Shown one piece after another: positions 8,024 to 16,084 of a DNA stretch of 64,000 bases. The first letter of the stretch is position 1. Each line of letters starts with the position of its first letter. The translations under genes and the position numbers were made by a program. Source of the DNA: CAZLAK01 sp964557545 (GTDB lineage: Bacteria; Bacillota; Desulfotomaculia; Desulfotomaculales; Pelotomaculaceae); NCBI GenBank assembly GCA_964557545.1, contig CAZLAK010000002.1:43178-107177 (forward strand), in the 5' to 3' direction. The notes under the pieces were generated by a model that saw only the letters and a list, made by a program, of their open reading frames with translations, searched no databases and had not been told where the DNA came from.

Positions 8024-9661
8024 CTACTGAACAAAGCTCATTTTATTGATAGGTGCGGGCACACCGCTGGCTATGCCCTGGTACGTGCTGTATATGTTCA
8101 CCAAGCCGTTGTGAGCATAGTACCAGTTCGGGTAGTAAAGCGGTATGGCAGGTAATTCGCTGGCATATACCTCCTGGATTTTGTAAATGAGCTCCCGGCG
8201 CTTTTCTACATTGCTTTCGGACACCTGCAGCTTTAACAGGCTGTTCAAAAGGGCGTTTTGCGTGTAGCGGGCGCTTAAAAAGCTATTGCCTCCGATAATC
8301 CTGGAAAGGCCGTCCGGGTCGCTGCCCATTCCTCCGTGGCCGCTCAAGGCCAGGTCAAACTTCCACTCGTTAACCCGGCTGTCCAGAGACTTTGATTCTA
8401 AACTGCGCGCGTTAATTTTAATGCCTGCTTCTTCCAGCTGTTTTTTGATATACTCTGCTTCCCGCTCACCGGGAAATCCGGGCACTCCCGAACTGCCGGC
8501 ACTGACCAAGAGCTCAAGCTCGAGCTGCTTTCCGTTCTTTTCGTAAAAACCGCTGCTGTTCTTGCTGTAGCCCAAACCGCTTAAAATTTCGTCTACCTTT
8601 TTGAGGTCGCGCTCTGCGCTGCCGGCTACTTTGTCATTACACCATGGGCTGTCCGGCGGCACGAGCCCCGGCGAACCCGGGAGGGCAAAGCCTCGCTGGG
8701 CCACCTGCACCAGCCCGTTTAAGTCAATGGCGTAAAGGAGGGCAAGGCGGAAGGCGGCGGAGTTTGCGGGCTCCTTCTGGTGGTTGATCATCAGCTTAGC
8801 CAGCCAGTCGTGCTTTAAAGCCAGGACTTTGAAACCCCAGCCCTCCACTTCGGCGGCCATCTCGGCCGGCACCTGGGCCAAGTCCACTTGTCCCTGCTTT
8901 AGGGCAAAGGCAGACATTTCCGGTCCGAGCTTAACAAATTTTATCTTCTTAACTCGCGGCGCCCCGCGGTAGTAATTCTCGTTGGCTTCATACAGGTAAG
9001 TGCCCTGTTCGCGGCTGTAATCGGCTAACCTGTACGGCCCGGAGCCCACCAGTGCCTCCGGTGCCTTAAAATCGGCCGGGTTTTCTACATTACGCCAGAT
9101 GTGCTCCGGCAGGATGAGCACGTTGCCGGCAACAAAATCTAAAAAGGGAGCGTAGGGCCTGTTCAGGTAGATCACAACGGTATAATCGTCAGCGGCTTCG
9201 GCGCGGTCCACCACACTTATATCAAACCAGGAGTGCGGGTGATCCTTTAAGTACTGAAAAGTAAAGACTACGTCTTTGGCCGTAAGCTCACGGCCGTCGT
9301 GCCAGCGGACACCACGGTGCAGTTGAAAAGTGTAGGCCATCTTATCACGGTCGTATTCCCAGGAATCGGCCAGGGCGGGAATGTAACCGCTGGCATCCTT
9401 CCAGACCAGAGTGTCGAATATTAAACTGGCCCGCAGGTATCCTGGACCGCGCGGGTAAAAGCTGTAGGGCGAGGGGAATCCCCAGTCGCCGGTAGGGTCG
9501 GCAATGGTGTAGAGGGCTACCTCTTGAGCTGTTCCCCCTTTACCGGCCGTGCTGCCCGCTTTGCTGCAGCCCGTTAAAAGCAATGCACCGCACGAAAAAC
9601 ACAGAACGAGGAGTAAAAAAATTTTAAATTTTTTTGCACTTAAAAACGCCTGCACGTTCAA
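8024..9661 (-). CDS. Solute-binding lipoprotein of family 5 (peptide/nickel/opine-type)
   Basis: 545 aa. A basic start and hydrophobic segment end in the lipobox LLTGC, so the mature protein should be a lipid-anchored extracellular receptor. The body has the SBP family 5 layout: GYIPALADSWEYDRD, RWHDGRELTAKDVVFTFQYL, then the hinge GSGPYRLADY. The TTG start is 7 bases after AAGGAGG. Family members bind oligopeptides, nickel complexes, opine metallophores or heme. The gene sits between a methyltransferase and permease/ATPase/FmdE genes, so a metal complex is a plausible ligand, but the sequence alone does not prove it. Confidence 0.92.
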   Translation of the reverse strand: MNVQAFLSAKKFKIFLLLVLCFSCGALLLTGCSKAGSTAGKGGTAQEVALYTIADPTGDWGFPSPYSFYPRGPGYLRASLIFDTLVWKDASGYIPALADSWEYDRDKMAYTFQLHRGVRWHDGRELTAKDVVFTFQYLKDHPHSWFDISVVDRAEAADDYTVVIYLNRPYAPFLDFVAGNVLILPEHIWRNVENPADFKAPEALVGSGPYRLADYSREQGTYLYEANENYYRGAPRVKKIKFVKLGPEMSAFALKQGQVDLAQVPAEMAAEVEGWGFKVLALKHDWLAKLMINHQKEPANSAAFRLALLYAIDLNGLVQVAQRGFALPGSPGLVPPDSPWCNDKVAGSAERDLKKVDEILSGLGYSKNSSGFYEKNGKQLELELLVSAGSSGVPGFPGEREAEYIKKQLEEAGIKINARSLESKSLDSRVNEWKFDLALSGHGGMGSDPDGLSRIIGGNSFLSARYTQNALLNSLLKLQVSESNVEKRRELIYKIQEVYASELPAIPLYYPNWYYAHNGLVNIYSTYQGIASGVPAPINKMSFVQ

Positions 9662-9692
9662 ATGAAGCCCTCCTTGTGGTAAAATATAGCCG

Positions 9693-10355
9693 TTAAGAGA
9701 TCTGTTTCCTGGCTACTACCCTGTAGTCGCTTTCACTATCAACAATTTTCACAACTTCAAAGCCAATTTCTTCCGCCAATTTCCCCAGTTCTTCCCCCGG
9801 CATTAAAAGGTCATGGCGCAAAACATCAAACTCAGAAGAGAGGTGAATTTTATTAACTGTATTTCTGCCGGCAAAATGATTAATTATCACCATTCCCCCG
9901 GGGGTTAAAACCCTAAAAAAGTTCTCTAAAACTGTAAACGGCGCTTTAAAATGGGGAAAGGCATTGTGACATATAACACGGTCTACACTCGCACAATCGA
10001 TGGGCAGGCGGTGGACGTCGGCGTGGAGCAGGACGAGCACTTGACCGTTTTTGTTGGTGTAACTCCAGTATGGCCCTTTTGTAAAGCCGCCCGCAAGCTT
10101 TTTTTCCAGCACTTGGAGCATTTTTTTGGATATATCGCAGGCTATCCAAGATGCGCAGCCGGCAGCAAAACCCTCTGCGAGCAAAATACCGGTCCCCGTC
10201 CCGGCATCCAGCACCCTTTTACCGTAAACGTCCGCTTCCATAATTAGATCCTTTATTTTAAAGGCAGGAACCTGCGGTCCTTCTGTATCCCATTTATCTG
10301 CCATTAAGTCAAAAATCTTTTCCTTTTCAATAACTTCTATATCCGGGCATAACAA
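9693..10355 (-). CDS. Class I SAM-dependent methyltransferase
   Basis: 220 aa. SAM-binding motif I is VLDAGTGTGILL, followed by an acidic residue in WIACDISKKML and motif RVICHNAFPHF. The post-II region FFRVLTPGGMVIINHF is typical of UbiE/arsenite-methyltransferase-like enzymes. It starts at a TTG 8 bases after a GGGGG ribosome site and is the first gene of the ABC transporter/FmdE operon, 31 bp before the lipoprotein gene. The substrate is unknown. The linkage to a peptide/nickel-type importer is unusual and could mean processing of the imported ligand. Confidence 0.85.
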   Translation of the reverse strand: MLCPDIEVIEKEKIFDLMADKWDTEGPQVPAFKIKDLIMEADVYGKRVLDAGTGTGILLAEGFAAGCASWIACDISKKMLQVLEKKLAGGFTKGPYWSYTNKNGQVLVLLHADVHRLPIDCASVDRVICHNAFPHFKAPFTVLENFFRVLTPGGMVIINHFAGRNTVNKIHLSSEFDVLRHDLLMPGEELGKLAEEIGFEVVKIVDSESDYRVVARKQIS

Positions 10356-10475
10356 GGCATTGGCCCCCTTTTTCTTTAATTATTTGCTAAACTAAAATAT
10401 ACAAAAACGGGGCCAGCTTAAATTTAAAGTTAAATTGAAGCAGTGTTTTTAAAAATGGCCATCAAATGTACTTTT

Positions 10476-10528
10476 TTGAAACAAATATTGTGCCAATATG
10501 AAAACCTGTTTTTCTCAAATTGAAACAA
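10476..10528. promoter_or_regulatory. Cluster of TTG-N3-CAA elements, candidate upstream activator sites
   Basis: Three short inverted repeats of the form TTG-N3-CAA lie at 10476-10484 (TTGAAACAA), 10488-10496 (TTGTGCCAA) and 10520-10528 (TTGAAACAA again). They are about 65-120 bases upstream of the sigma-54 promoter at 10595, the usual position for activator binding. TTGAAACAA recurs at 20515-20523 ahead of the DUF362 operon. The surrounding 10356-10751 gap is very AT-rich, so chance matches are possible. Confidence 0.45.
10479..10496 (-). promoter_or_regulatory. Possible weak sigma-54 promoter for the methyltransferase operon
   Basis: On the minus strand the site reads TTGGCACA, four bases, then TTGTT. 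The -24 element is excellent and the spacing correct, but the -12 GC is GT. It would give a leader of about 110 nt before the methyltransferase start. It overlaps the TTG-N3-CAA cluster that may serve the AOR promoter on the other strand. Confidence 0.3.
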
Positions 10529-10594
10529 ATAAAAATATAGCTTTTTTTCTTAATAAAAATCAACGCAAATCCAAGCTTTCGGACATTTAATTAG

Positions 10595-10611
10595 TTGGTA
10601 CATGAATTGCA
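10595..10611 (+). promoter_or_regulatory. Sigma-54 (-24/-12) promoter of the AOR gene
   Basis: TTGGTACA, four bases, then TTGCA. This matches YTGGCACGNNNNTTGCW with exactly ten bases between GG and GC. The predicted transcript start is about 130 bases before the AOR start codon. The rest of the 396-bp gap (10356-10751) shows no gene. Confidence 0.8.
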
Positions 10612-10751
10612 TAAACTTAAAATGAAACTTTTACCGGCAAACTTTAAAAGATAATTAAAATTGTAAGGCAGGTGATAAAAAATAATTTATTGAAAAAACA
10701 AAATTTGCAACAAATCTCATTTTAGTTTATTTTTAAGGAGGTAAAGTATTA

Positions 10752-12476
10752 ATGAGCATCATCCGTGTGGACTTAAAAACCAAAAAAGTCACCTACGATG
10801 CAGTGCCCCAAGAGTACGCCCTTTTAGGCGGGCGCGGCCTCACTTCCGCCATCGTGGCCAAGGAAGTAAAACCGACCTGCCACCCGCTGGGCAAGAACAA
10901 CAAGCTCGTTTTTGCCCCCGGACTTCTCTCCGGCACCACTGCTCCTAACTCCGGCCGCATTTCGGTTGGCGCCAAGAGCCCGCTGACCGGCACCATCAAG
11001 GAGAGCAACGCCGGCGGCACTTTCTCCCAAAAGATGGCCCGCCTGGGCATTAAGGCCCTGGTGCTGGAGGGCATTCCCGATGAGGACCAGTTCTTTGTGG
11101 TCAAAGTGACTGCCCAGGGTACAACTGTCGAGCCTGCTCCGGCTGAAGTCATAGGCAAGGGCAACTACGAGGCCGTGAAGATCTTGAGCGAAAAGTACGG
11201 AAAGGACGTAGCCATTGCCATTATTGGTCCGGCCGGCGAGATGAGGCTGGCAGCGGCCAACGTATCCTTTAAGGACCCGGACGGCAACCTGCGCAGCGCC
11301 GGCCGCGGGGGCCTGGGTGCAGTTATGGGTTCCAAGAAGGTTAAAGCCGTCGTGCTAGATGATGCGGGCGGCCCGGGAGTGAAAGTAGCCGACCCCGAAG
11401 CTTTCCGGGCAGCTGCTAAGAGATTTGCCAAAGCCCTGCAGGATCACCCGGTTACCAGCCAGGGCCTGACCCGGTACGGCACCAACGTGTTGGTCAATAT
11501 TCTCAACGAGGCCGGCGGCCTGCCCACCCAAAACTTCCGCCGCGGCCGCAACGAGTGGGCCAACGATATCAGTGGCGAAACGATGACCGCCATCATGGAG
11601 GAGCGGGGCGGCAAGCCGACTCACGGCTGCCATGCCGGCTGCATCATCCGCTGCTCCCAGCACTACGTGGACAAGGAAGGCAAGTACATCACATCCGGTT
11701 TTGAGTACGAGACCATTTGGGGCTTGGGTGCCGACGCCTGCATTAAGAACCTGGACGACATCGCCTACATCGACAGGGCTATGGACGACGTCGGCGTGGA
11801 CAGCATTGAGACGGCTGTAACCATTGCCGTGGCCATGGACGCCGGTGTAATCCCCTGGGGCGACGGCAAGGCAGCCCTCGACCTGGTGAAGCAGATCGGC
11901 CAGGGTACACCGCTGGGCCGCATTATCGGCAGCGGAGCTGCGGTAACCGGCAAGTGTTTTGGAATGACCAGAGTGCCGGTAGTAAAAAACCAGGCCATCC
12001 CCGCTTACGACCCGCGTGCCGTCAAGGGTGTGGGTTTGACTTACGCCACCAGCCCGATGGGTGCCGACCACACTGCAGGCTACGCTGTAGCCACCAACAT
12101 CCTCAAAGTAGGCGGTTTTGTCGAACCCTTGCAAAAGGCCGGGCAGGCTGAACTGTCCCGCAACCTGCAAATTGCCACTGCTGCCGTGGACAGCACGGGT
12201 ATGTGCCTGTTCATCGCCTTTGCCATACTGGACATTCCGGACGGCTTCCAGGCGTTAATTGATATGATCAACGCTCAATTTGGAACCAAACTCACTGCCG
12301 ACGATGTGGCCGAACTCGGAAAATCCATCTTGAAGACCGAACGCGGCTTCAACGAAAAAGCGGGCTTTACCAAGGCTCACGACCGCCTGCCCGAATTCTT
12401 CGAGGAAGAGTGCCCGCCGCATAACACTACCTGGGACTTCACCGACGAGGAAATCGACGAGGTTTTCAATTTCTAG
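10752..12476 (+). CDS. Tungsten-containing aldehyde:ferredoxin oxidoreductase
   Basis: 574 aa, slightly short for the family (usually about 600-620). It would oxidise aldehydes to carboxylic acids, or run in reverse, with ferredoxin as partner and a tungsto-bispterin cofactor, in the cytoplasm. N-terminal AOR features include LLGGRGLTSAIVAKEV, FAPGLLSGTTAPNSGR and SVGAKSPLTGTIKESNAGG. The [4Fe-4S] cluster Cys are in HGCHAGCIIRC (about residues 295-310) and in DSTGMCLF (about 480-487). The start ATG follows AAGGAGG. A sigma-54 promoter lies upstream and a strong terminator follows, so it is monocistronic. Radical SAM and MoaD-like genes nearby probably serve its cofactor. Confidence 0.95.
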   Translation: MSIIRVDLKTKKVTYDAVPQEYALLGGRGLTSAIVAKEVKPTCHPLGKNNKLVFAPGLLSGTTAPNSGRISVGAKSPLTGTIKESNAGGTFSQKMARLGIKALVLEGIPDEDQFFVVKVTAQGTTVEPAPAEVIGKGNYEAVKILSEKYGKDVAIAIIGPAGEMRLAAANVSFKDPDGNLRSAGRGGLGAVMGSKKVKAVVLDDAGGPGVKVADPEAFRAAAKRFAKALQDHPVTSQGLTRYGTNVLVNILNEAGGLPTQNFRRGRNEWANDISGETMTAIMEERGGKPTHGCHAGCIIRCSQHYVDKEGKYITSGFEYETIWGLGADACIKNLDDIAYIDRAMDDVGVDSIETAVTIAVAMDAGVIPWGDGKAALDLVKQIGQGTPLGRIIGSGAAVTGKCFGMTRVPVVKNQAIPAYDPRAVKGVGLTYATSPMGADHTAGYAVATNILKVGGFVEPLQKAGQAELSRNLQIATAAVDSTGMCLFIAFAILDIPDGFQALIDMINAQFGTKLTADDVAELGKSILKTERGFNEKAGFTKAHDRLPEFFEEECPPHNTTWDFTDEEIDEVFNF

Positions 12477-12527
12477 TTCCCACAAGCAAGCAAGCGCCGG
12501 TAAACCTAATTAAATAAGGGCTGGGTA

Positions 12528-12560
12528 GTTGTTACCCAGCCCTTTTTTTTTAAGCCGGCT
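12528..12560 (+). terminator. Rho-independent terminator of AOR
   Basis: A 10-bp perfect stem (12528-12537 with 12543-12552, 5-nt loop) is followed by eight or more T. It separates AOR from the convergent lar/MoaD operon. Confidence 0.93.
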
Positions 12561-12594
12561 GCCACCAGAGCCGTTATTTTACTCACTGTTTGCC

Positions 12595-12834
12595 TTATCC
12601 GCCGCCGACTGCCGGGAAGCAGGAGACCCTGTCCCCGTCTTTTAGCTGCCAGTCAAAAGGGCGGTGCATCCCGTTGACTAGCAGGGTGAAAATTTCCTCA
12701 CGGGGTATGCCCAGAGAGTCTGCCAGCTCACCTGCCGTCGCACCTTCTTTTAATTCGACTTTTATTGGCTGCCCGAACTTGACACCGGGCAAAAATTTCT
12801 CTAAGCCCCCAAAAACCCTAACCTCCACCTGCAA
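12595..12834 (-). CDS. MoaD/ThiS-like sulfur carrier ending in Gly-Gly-Gly
   Basis: 79 aa. Beta-grasp pattern VEVRVFGGLEKFLPG, then LKEGATAGELADSLGIP, VNGMHRPFDWQLKDGDRVS, ending FPAVGGG. The C-terminal glycines fit a protein activated by adenylation and loaded with sulfur. The TTG at 12834 has AGGAGG 7 bases upstream, inside the end of larE; a GTG at 12843 overlaps that site. It is the last gene of the presumed DUF362-lar operon and overlaps larE. It could serve the AOR pterin cofactor or donate sulfur in nickel-pincer synthesis. No MoeB/ThiF-type activating enzyme is in the window. Confidence 0.8.
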   Translation of the reverse strand: MQVEVRVFGGLEKFLPGVKFGQPIKVELKEGATAGELADSLGIPREEIFTLLVNGMHRPFDWQLKDGDRVSCFPAVGGG

Positions 12835-13642
12835 CTGTCCCACCTCCTAGCACGGCGTTCATGCTCCCCGTCCTGTAGCCTTCGAGGTCAAGAGTTATAT
12901 ACTTATAGCCGGCACTCTTTAGTTCGCCCACAATTTCACTTGCCCCAGCTAAGACTTTGGCAAAATCTGAGGGCGCCACTTCCAGGCGGGCCAAATCCCC
13001 GTAGTGCCGCACCCTCACCTGTTCAATGCCCATTTTTTTGAGGAAATCCTCTGCCCTCATTACAACCCTGAGCCCCTCCCTGGTGATTGCAACCCCGTAG
13101 GGAAAGCGGGTAGCCAGGCAGGGACTGGGCGGCTTGCCCGCCGTAGGCAGCTCAAGCCAGCGGGAAAGGGCGTAGACATCTTCCTTGGAAATGCCGGCCT
13201 CAACCAGGGGCGAGCGCACACCCAGTTCCCGGGCAGCAATTAAACCGGGACGGTAATCAGCAGTATCACCGGCATTGGTGCCGTCAACTACCCGGGTGTA
13301 ACCTTGCGCTCGCGCCAGGCTGACCAGGTTGGTGTACATATCTTTTTTGCAAAAGTAGCACCTTTTCGGTGGATTCTCTTTAAAGTACGGCTTTTCCAGG
13401 TCCGCCCCGGGCAAAATTACGTGCCTTACCCCCCAAGCTGCCGCCAGTGCAGCAGCGTCTTCAATCTCCCGGGGAAAGCTCAGCTCAGAACGAAAAGTGG
13501 CGGCCAGCACTTGTGTTCCCGCTTCAAGACAAGCTCGTAAAAGAAGGCTGCTGTCAGCTCCGCCCGAAAAGGCCAGCACCACCCTTTCCATCTTTCTCAG
13601 GGTAGCGGTTAATTCCCCCCACATATCTTTAATCCTGCTCAT
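12818..13642 (-). CDS. larE: LarE, ATP-dependent sulfur transferase of nickel-pincer nucleotide synthesis
   Basis: 274 aa, usual length. PP-loop ATPase motif VVLAFSGGADSSLLL near the N-terminus. It has a CYFC pair (PPKRCYFCKKDMY, about residue 105) and a third Cys in PPSPCLATR (about 170). LarE adenylates the pyridinium bis-acid made by LarB and installs sulfur. Classical LarE sacrifices a Cys; a class with three Cys holds a [4Fe-4S] cluster instead, and the three Cys here suggest that class. The ATG at 13642 overlaps the end of larC; another ATG at 13624 is possible. Confidence 0.92.
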   Translation of the reverse strand: MSRIKDMWGELTATLRKMERVVLAFSGGADSSLLLRACLEAGTQVLAATFRSELSFPREIEDAAALAAAWGVRHVILPGADLEKPYFKENPPKRCYFCKKDMYTNLVSLARAQGYTRVVDGTNAGDTADYRPGLIAARELGVRSPLVEAGISKEDVYALSRWLELPTAGKPPSPCLATRFPYGVAITREGLRVVMRAEDFLKKMGIEQVRVRHYGDLARLEVAPSDFAKVLAGASEIVGELKSAGYKYITLDLEGYRTGSMNAVLGGGTVAGGG

Positions 13643-14498
13643 TTTCCCCGGTCCGTTCCCCGCCGTCTGGCAGCGCACGCTGTCTTTCGTGCTCGCCGTC
13701 AGTGTGATGGTGGTGGTGATAGTGTCCGCCGCGGCCGCTCCCTAAGCGGCGGTTTTCAGTGCCATTAATACTGGCTGGCTCACCTACAATGAGCCTTAAC
13801 AGGTTAGGTATTTTTTGCGCCGCCCTCTTGCCGGCACCGTAGCCGACTCTCTCTATCCTCATGGGGGGCAAGACATCCGCACCTTCAGCCAAGGTGGCTA
13901 TCAGTGCTGCCCCCGTTGGGGTAACCAGTTCATTCAATAGCTCAATTCCGTATACCCTAAGGCGCGAATCCTTTAAGATCTCTAGAGTTGCCGGCGCCGG
14001 CAGCGGCAAAACACCGTGGGCACACTCTACAAAACCCCTGCCCAGCGGCAGGGGGGAAGCGTAAACTTTTTCCACTTCCAAGTAGTGCAGTCCCAGCACA
14101 GTACCGACCACGTCCACAATGGCGTCTACAGCTCCGACCTCGTGAAAGTGCACCTTTTCTATGCCAGTGCCGTGCACAGCTGCCTCGGCTGACGCCAGGC
14201 GCTTAAAAACCGCCGTGCTCTTCGCCGCCACGTCCGCCGGCAGCGAACCCGCATTAATAATTTCCAGAATGTCACCTAAATGGCGGAAGGGCTGGTCATT
14301 TTCGTCAACTTCGACGTACACATCGGCAGCGGCAATGCCACACCTCTGGACGTTTTCTACCCGCAAGCTGTAGCCTTTTAACGGCAACCCGGCCAGCCCC
14401 TCTTTAAGCCTTTCCAGAGACACACCGGCTGAAATCAGCGCCCCCAGGCACATGTCCCCGCTTATACCCGAAAAACAATCGAAGTAGGCGATTTTCAT
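13629..14498 (-). CDS. larC: LarC N-terminal half (LarC1-like), nickel insertion into the pincer cofactor
   Basis: 289 aa, whereas full LarC is about 400 aa. The start is typical (MKIAYFDCFSGISGDMCLGALISAG) and conservation runs through VHFHEVGAVDAIVDVVGT, ELVTPTGAALIATL and GYGAGKRAAQKIPNLLRL. After about residue 245 it leaves the family pattern and ends in a low-complexity tail with six His in a row or nearly so (GGHYHHHHHTDGEH). The LarC2 domain, which carries the CTP-dependent catalytic part, is absent, and larE begins within the last codons. Some lactobacilli make LarC2 by ribosomal frameshift; no room exists here. The His tail may bind nickel. Confidence 0.88.
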   Translation of the reverse strand: MKIAYFDCFSGISGDMCLGALISAGVSLERLKEGLAGLPLKGYSLRVENVQRCGIAAADVYVEVDENDQPFRHLGDILEIINAGSLPADVAAKSTAVFKRLASAEAAVHGTGIEKVHFHEVGAVDAIVDVVGTVLGLHYLEVEKVYASPLPLGRGFVECAHGVLPLPAPATLEILKDSRLRVYGIELLNELVTPTGAALIATLAEGADVLPPMRIERVGYGAGKRAAQKIPNLLRLIVGEPASINGTENRRLGSGRGGHYHHHHHTDGEHERQRALPDGGERTGENEQD

Positions 14499-15259
14499 GC
14501 TCTCTTCCTCTCCAATAGACTGGTTATGGCATTGGCCAGGGCGCCGGCACCAAAACCGTTGTCGATATTCACCACACCAACACCGGATGCGCAGCTGTTC
14601 AACATGCACAAGAGTGCCGAAAGGCCCCCAAAGTTAGCCCCGTAACCCACACTGGTAGGAACGGCAATAACCGGCTGCTCGGCCAGGCCGCCTACCACGC
14701 TGGCCAGCGCGCCCTCCATGCCGGCGACGACGATGATCACGTCGGCCCATCGGATCAGGTCCAGCTTGCTCAAGAGCCGGTGGATACCGGCCACACCTAC
14801 GTCATAAGCCCGGCGGACCTCGTTGCCCATCACTTCTGCTGTTATCGCCGCCTCCTCGGCTACCGGCATATCAGTTGTTCCGGCAGTCATCACCAGCACA
14901 CGGCCTTTTAGGCGCGGGGGCTCTCCCCTCTGCACGTATATGGTTCTCGCCACTTCGTTGTACACAGCGTCCGGGTAAATTTCTAAAACCTTCTTGTAGG
15001 CGCTGGCCGATGCCCGGGTACCCAGAACACTCCGCTCGCCGTTGCCGATGGCTTTAAAAATTTGGGCCACTTGTTCGTCGGTTTTTCCCTGACAAAAAAC
15101 CACCTCGGGAAAACCCTTGCGCAGTCCCCGGTGGTGATCCAGCACGGCAAAGCCGAGATCTTCAAACGGCAAGCTTTTTAGCCGGCTGACGGCATCGTCT
15201 AAACTTATTTTATTGTTCTTCACATCTTCCAGCAACCGGCGAAGTTCAGTGGCCACCAT
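14495..15259 (-). CDS. larB: LarB, pyridinium-3,5-biscarboxylic acid mononucleotide synthase
   Basis: 254 aa. Carboxylates and hydrolyses nicotinate adenine dinucleotide as the first step of nickel-pincer cofactor synthesis. The C-terminal PurE-like domain is clear: VLVMTAGTTDMPVAEEAA, VVAGMEGALASVVGGL, VPTSVGYGANFGGLSALL. The conserved Cys block is MLNSCASGVGVVNIDNGFG. The ATG at 15259 has GAGAGGATG upstream and overlaps larC at its end by four bases. Confidence 0.95.
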   Translation of the reverse strand: MVATELRRLLEDVKNNKISLDDAVSRLKSLPFEDLGFAVLDHHRGLRKGFPEVVFCQGKTDEQVAQIFKAIGNGERSVLGTRASASAYKKVLEIYPDAVYNEVARTIYVQRGEPPRLKGRVLVMTAGTTDMPVAEEAAITAEVMGNEVRRAYDVGVAGIHRLLSKLDLIRWADVIIVVAGMEGALASVVGGLAEQPVIAVPTSVGYGANFGGLSALLCMLNSCASGVGVVNIDNGFGAGALANAITSLLERKRA

Positions 15260-15285
15260 GAAAAATACATCCTCTCTACAGGTTA

Positions 15286-15624
15286 TTAGCTGCCGCTGGC
15301 TATCCGGTTTAAACAACCGGCAATTTCCTTGAGGTCTTCGTATACTGCCGAAACTCCATACTCGTCTATCTGGTAGTCAATTTCCCGCCTCAAGCTGTCC
15401 AGCATTTGCAGCACGTTTAAGTGCACGGCGTACTGCTCATCGGAAGTAAACGCCGGCCAGTACTCCGTCAGCAGGTTATCGATTCCTAAACCGGATAATA
15501 TTTCCTGCAGTTCTTCTCTCGTAATTCTGGCCGTAAGGAACCGCTGGATAGCCTCCAGCGCTTCCTTACCGGCATAGAGCACGGCGGCGTCTACTTCACA
15601 CCGGCTCGCAACTGAATGTGCCAA
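15286..15624 (-). CDS. Small soluble helical protein, unknown
   Basis: 112 aa from a TTG with AAGGAGG 9 bases upstream. Mostly alpha-helical and acidic (REELQEILSGLGIDNLLTEY, LNVLQMLDSLRREIDYQIDEY). Two Cys; no membrane segment or catalytic motif that I recognise. It lies 26 bp before larB and 45 bp after the coiled-coil gene, so it is very likely co-transcribed with the nickel-pincer genes. Confidence 0.7.
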   Translation of the reverse strand: MAHSVASRCEVDAAVLYAGKEALEAIQRFLTARITREELQEILSGLGIDNLLTEYWPAFTSDEQYAVHLNVLQMLDSLRREIDYQIDEYGVSAVYEDLKEIAGCLNRIASGS

Positions 15625-15669
15625 TGACCTCACCCTCCTTATGCCGAAGGTGACAAACGGCTAAAAGCT

Positions 15670-15972
15670 TTAAGTCATGCGGATAACCATAGTTCTCACT
15701 TTTTCCACGAGGAAAGCCACGTCTTGCTCTAAGGCAGCAATTTTTTCTTCGTCATTAGGGTTGTTCTTCAGTGCTTCGCTGTTAGCCACGGTCACTTCGG
15801 TGACTTTTTCCGCTTTTTGGGTGCGCATAAATGTCTTGTTGTCTTTAATGGGATCTAAATCGGCAATGATTTTTTCAATCCTCGCCTTGTTTTCTCCTTC
15901 TGCCTTGGCTAAAGCCTCTCTCAAATTTTCCAGCGTCTTTGCAGCATTTTCGTGTGCAGGATAACCAGCCAT
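15670..15972 (-). CDS. Small coiled-coil protein, unknown
   Basis: 100 aa, rich in Ala, Glu and Lys, with heptad-like stretches at both ends (ENLREALAKAEGENKARIEK and EEKIAALEQDVAFLVEKVRT). No Cys. A GGAGG site precedes the ATG. It sits between the SDR gene and the larB cluster. I do not recognise the family. Confidence 0.7.
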   Translation of the reverse strand: MAGYPAHENAAKTLENLREALAKAEGENKARIEKIIADLDPIKDNKTFMRTQKAEKVTEVTVANSEALKNNPNDEEKIAALEQDVAFLVEKVRTMVIRMT

Positions 15973-16084
15973 TTTAAAAGCCTCCTCCGTTAAAAAAATT
16001 TGATTGTAGTATTTGTAAATTATTTTTAAATAAATTGGTGCACCGGGTTAAAGCTAATAAAAGCTAATAAAATTATTGTGTCAA

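Noticed and set aside
11355..12170. 271-aa open frame antisense to AOR
   Set aside because: Shadow of the AOR coding sequence; no motif or start signal.
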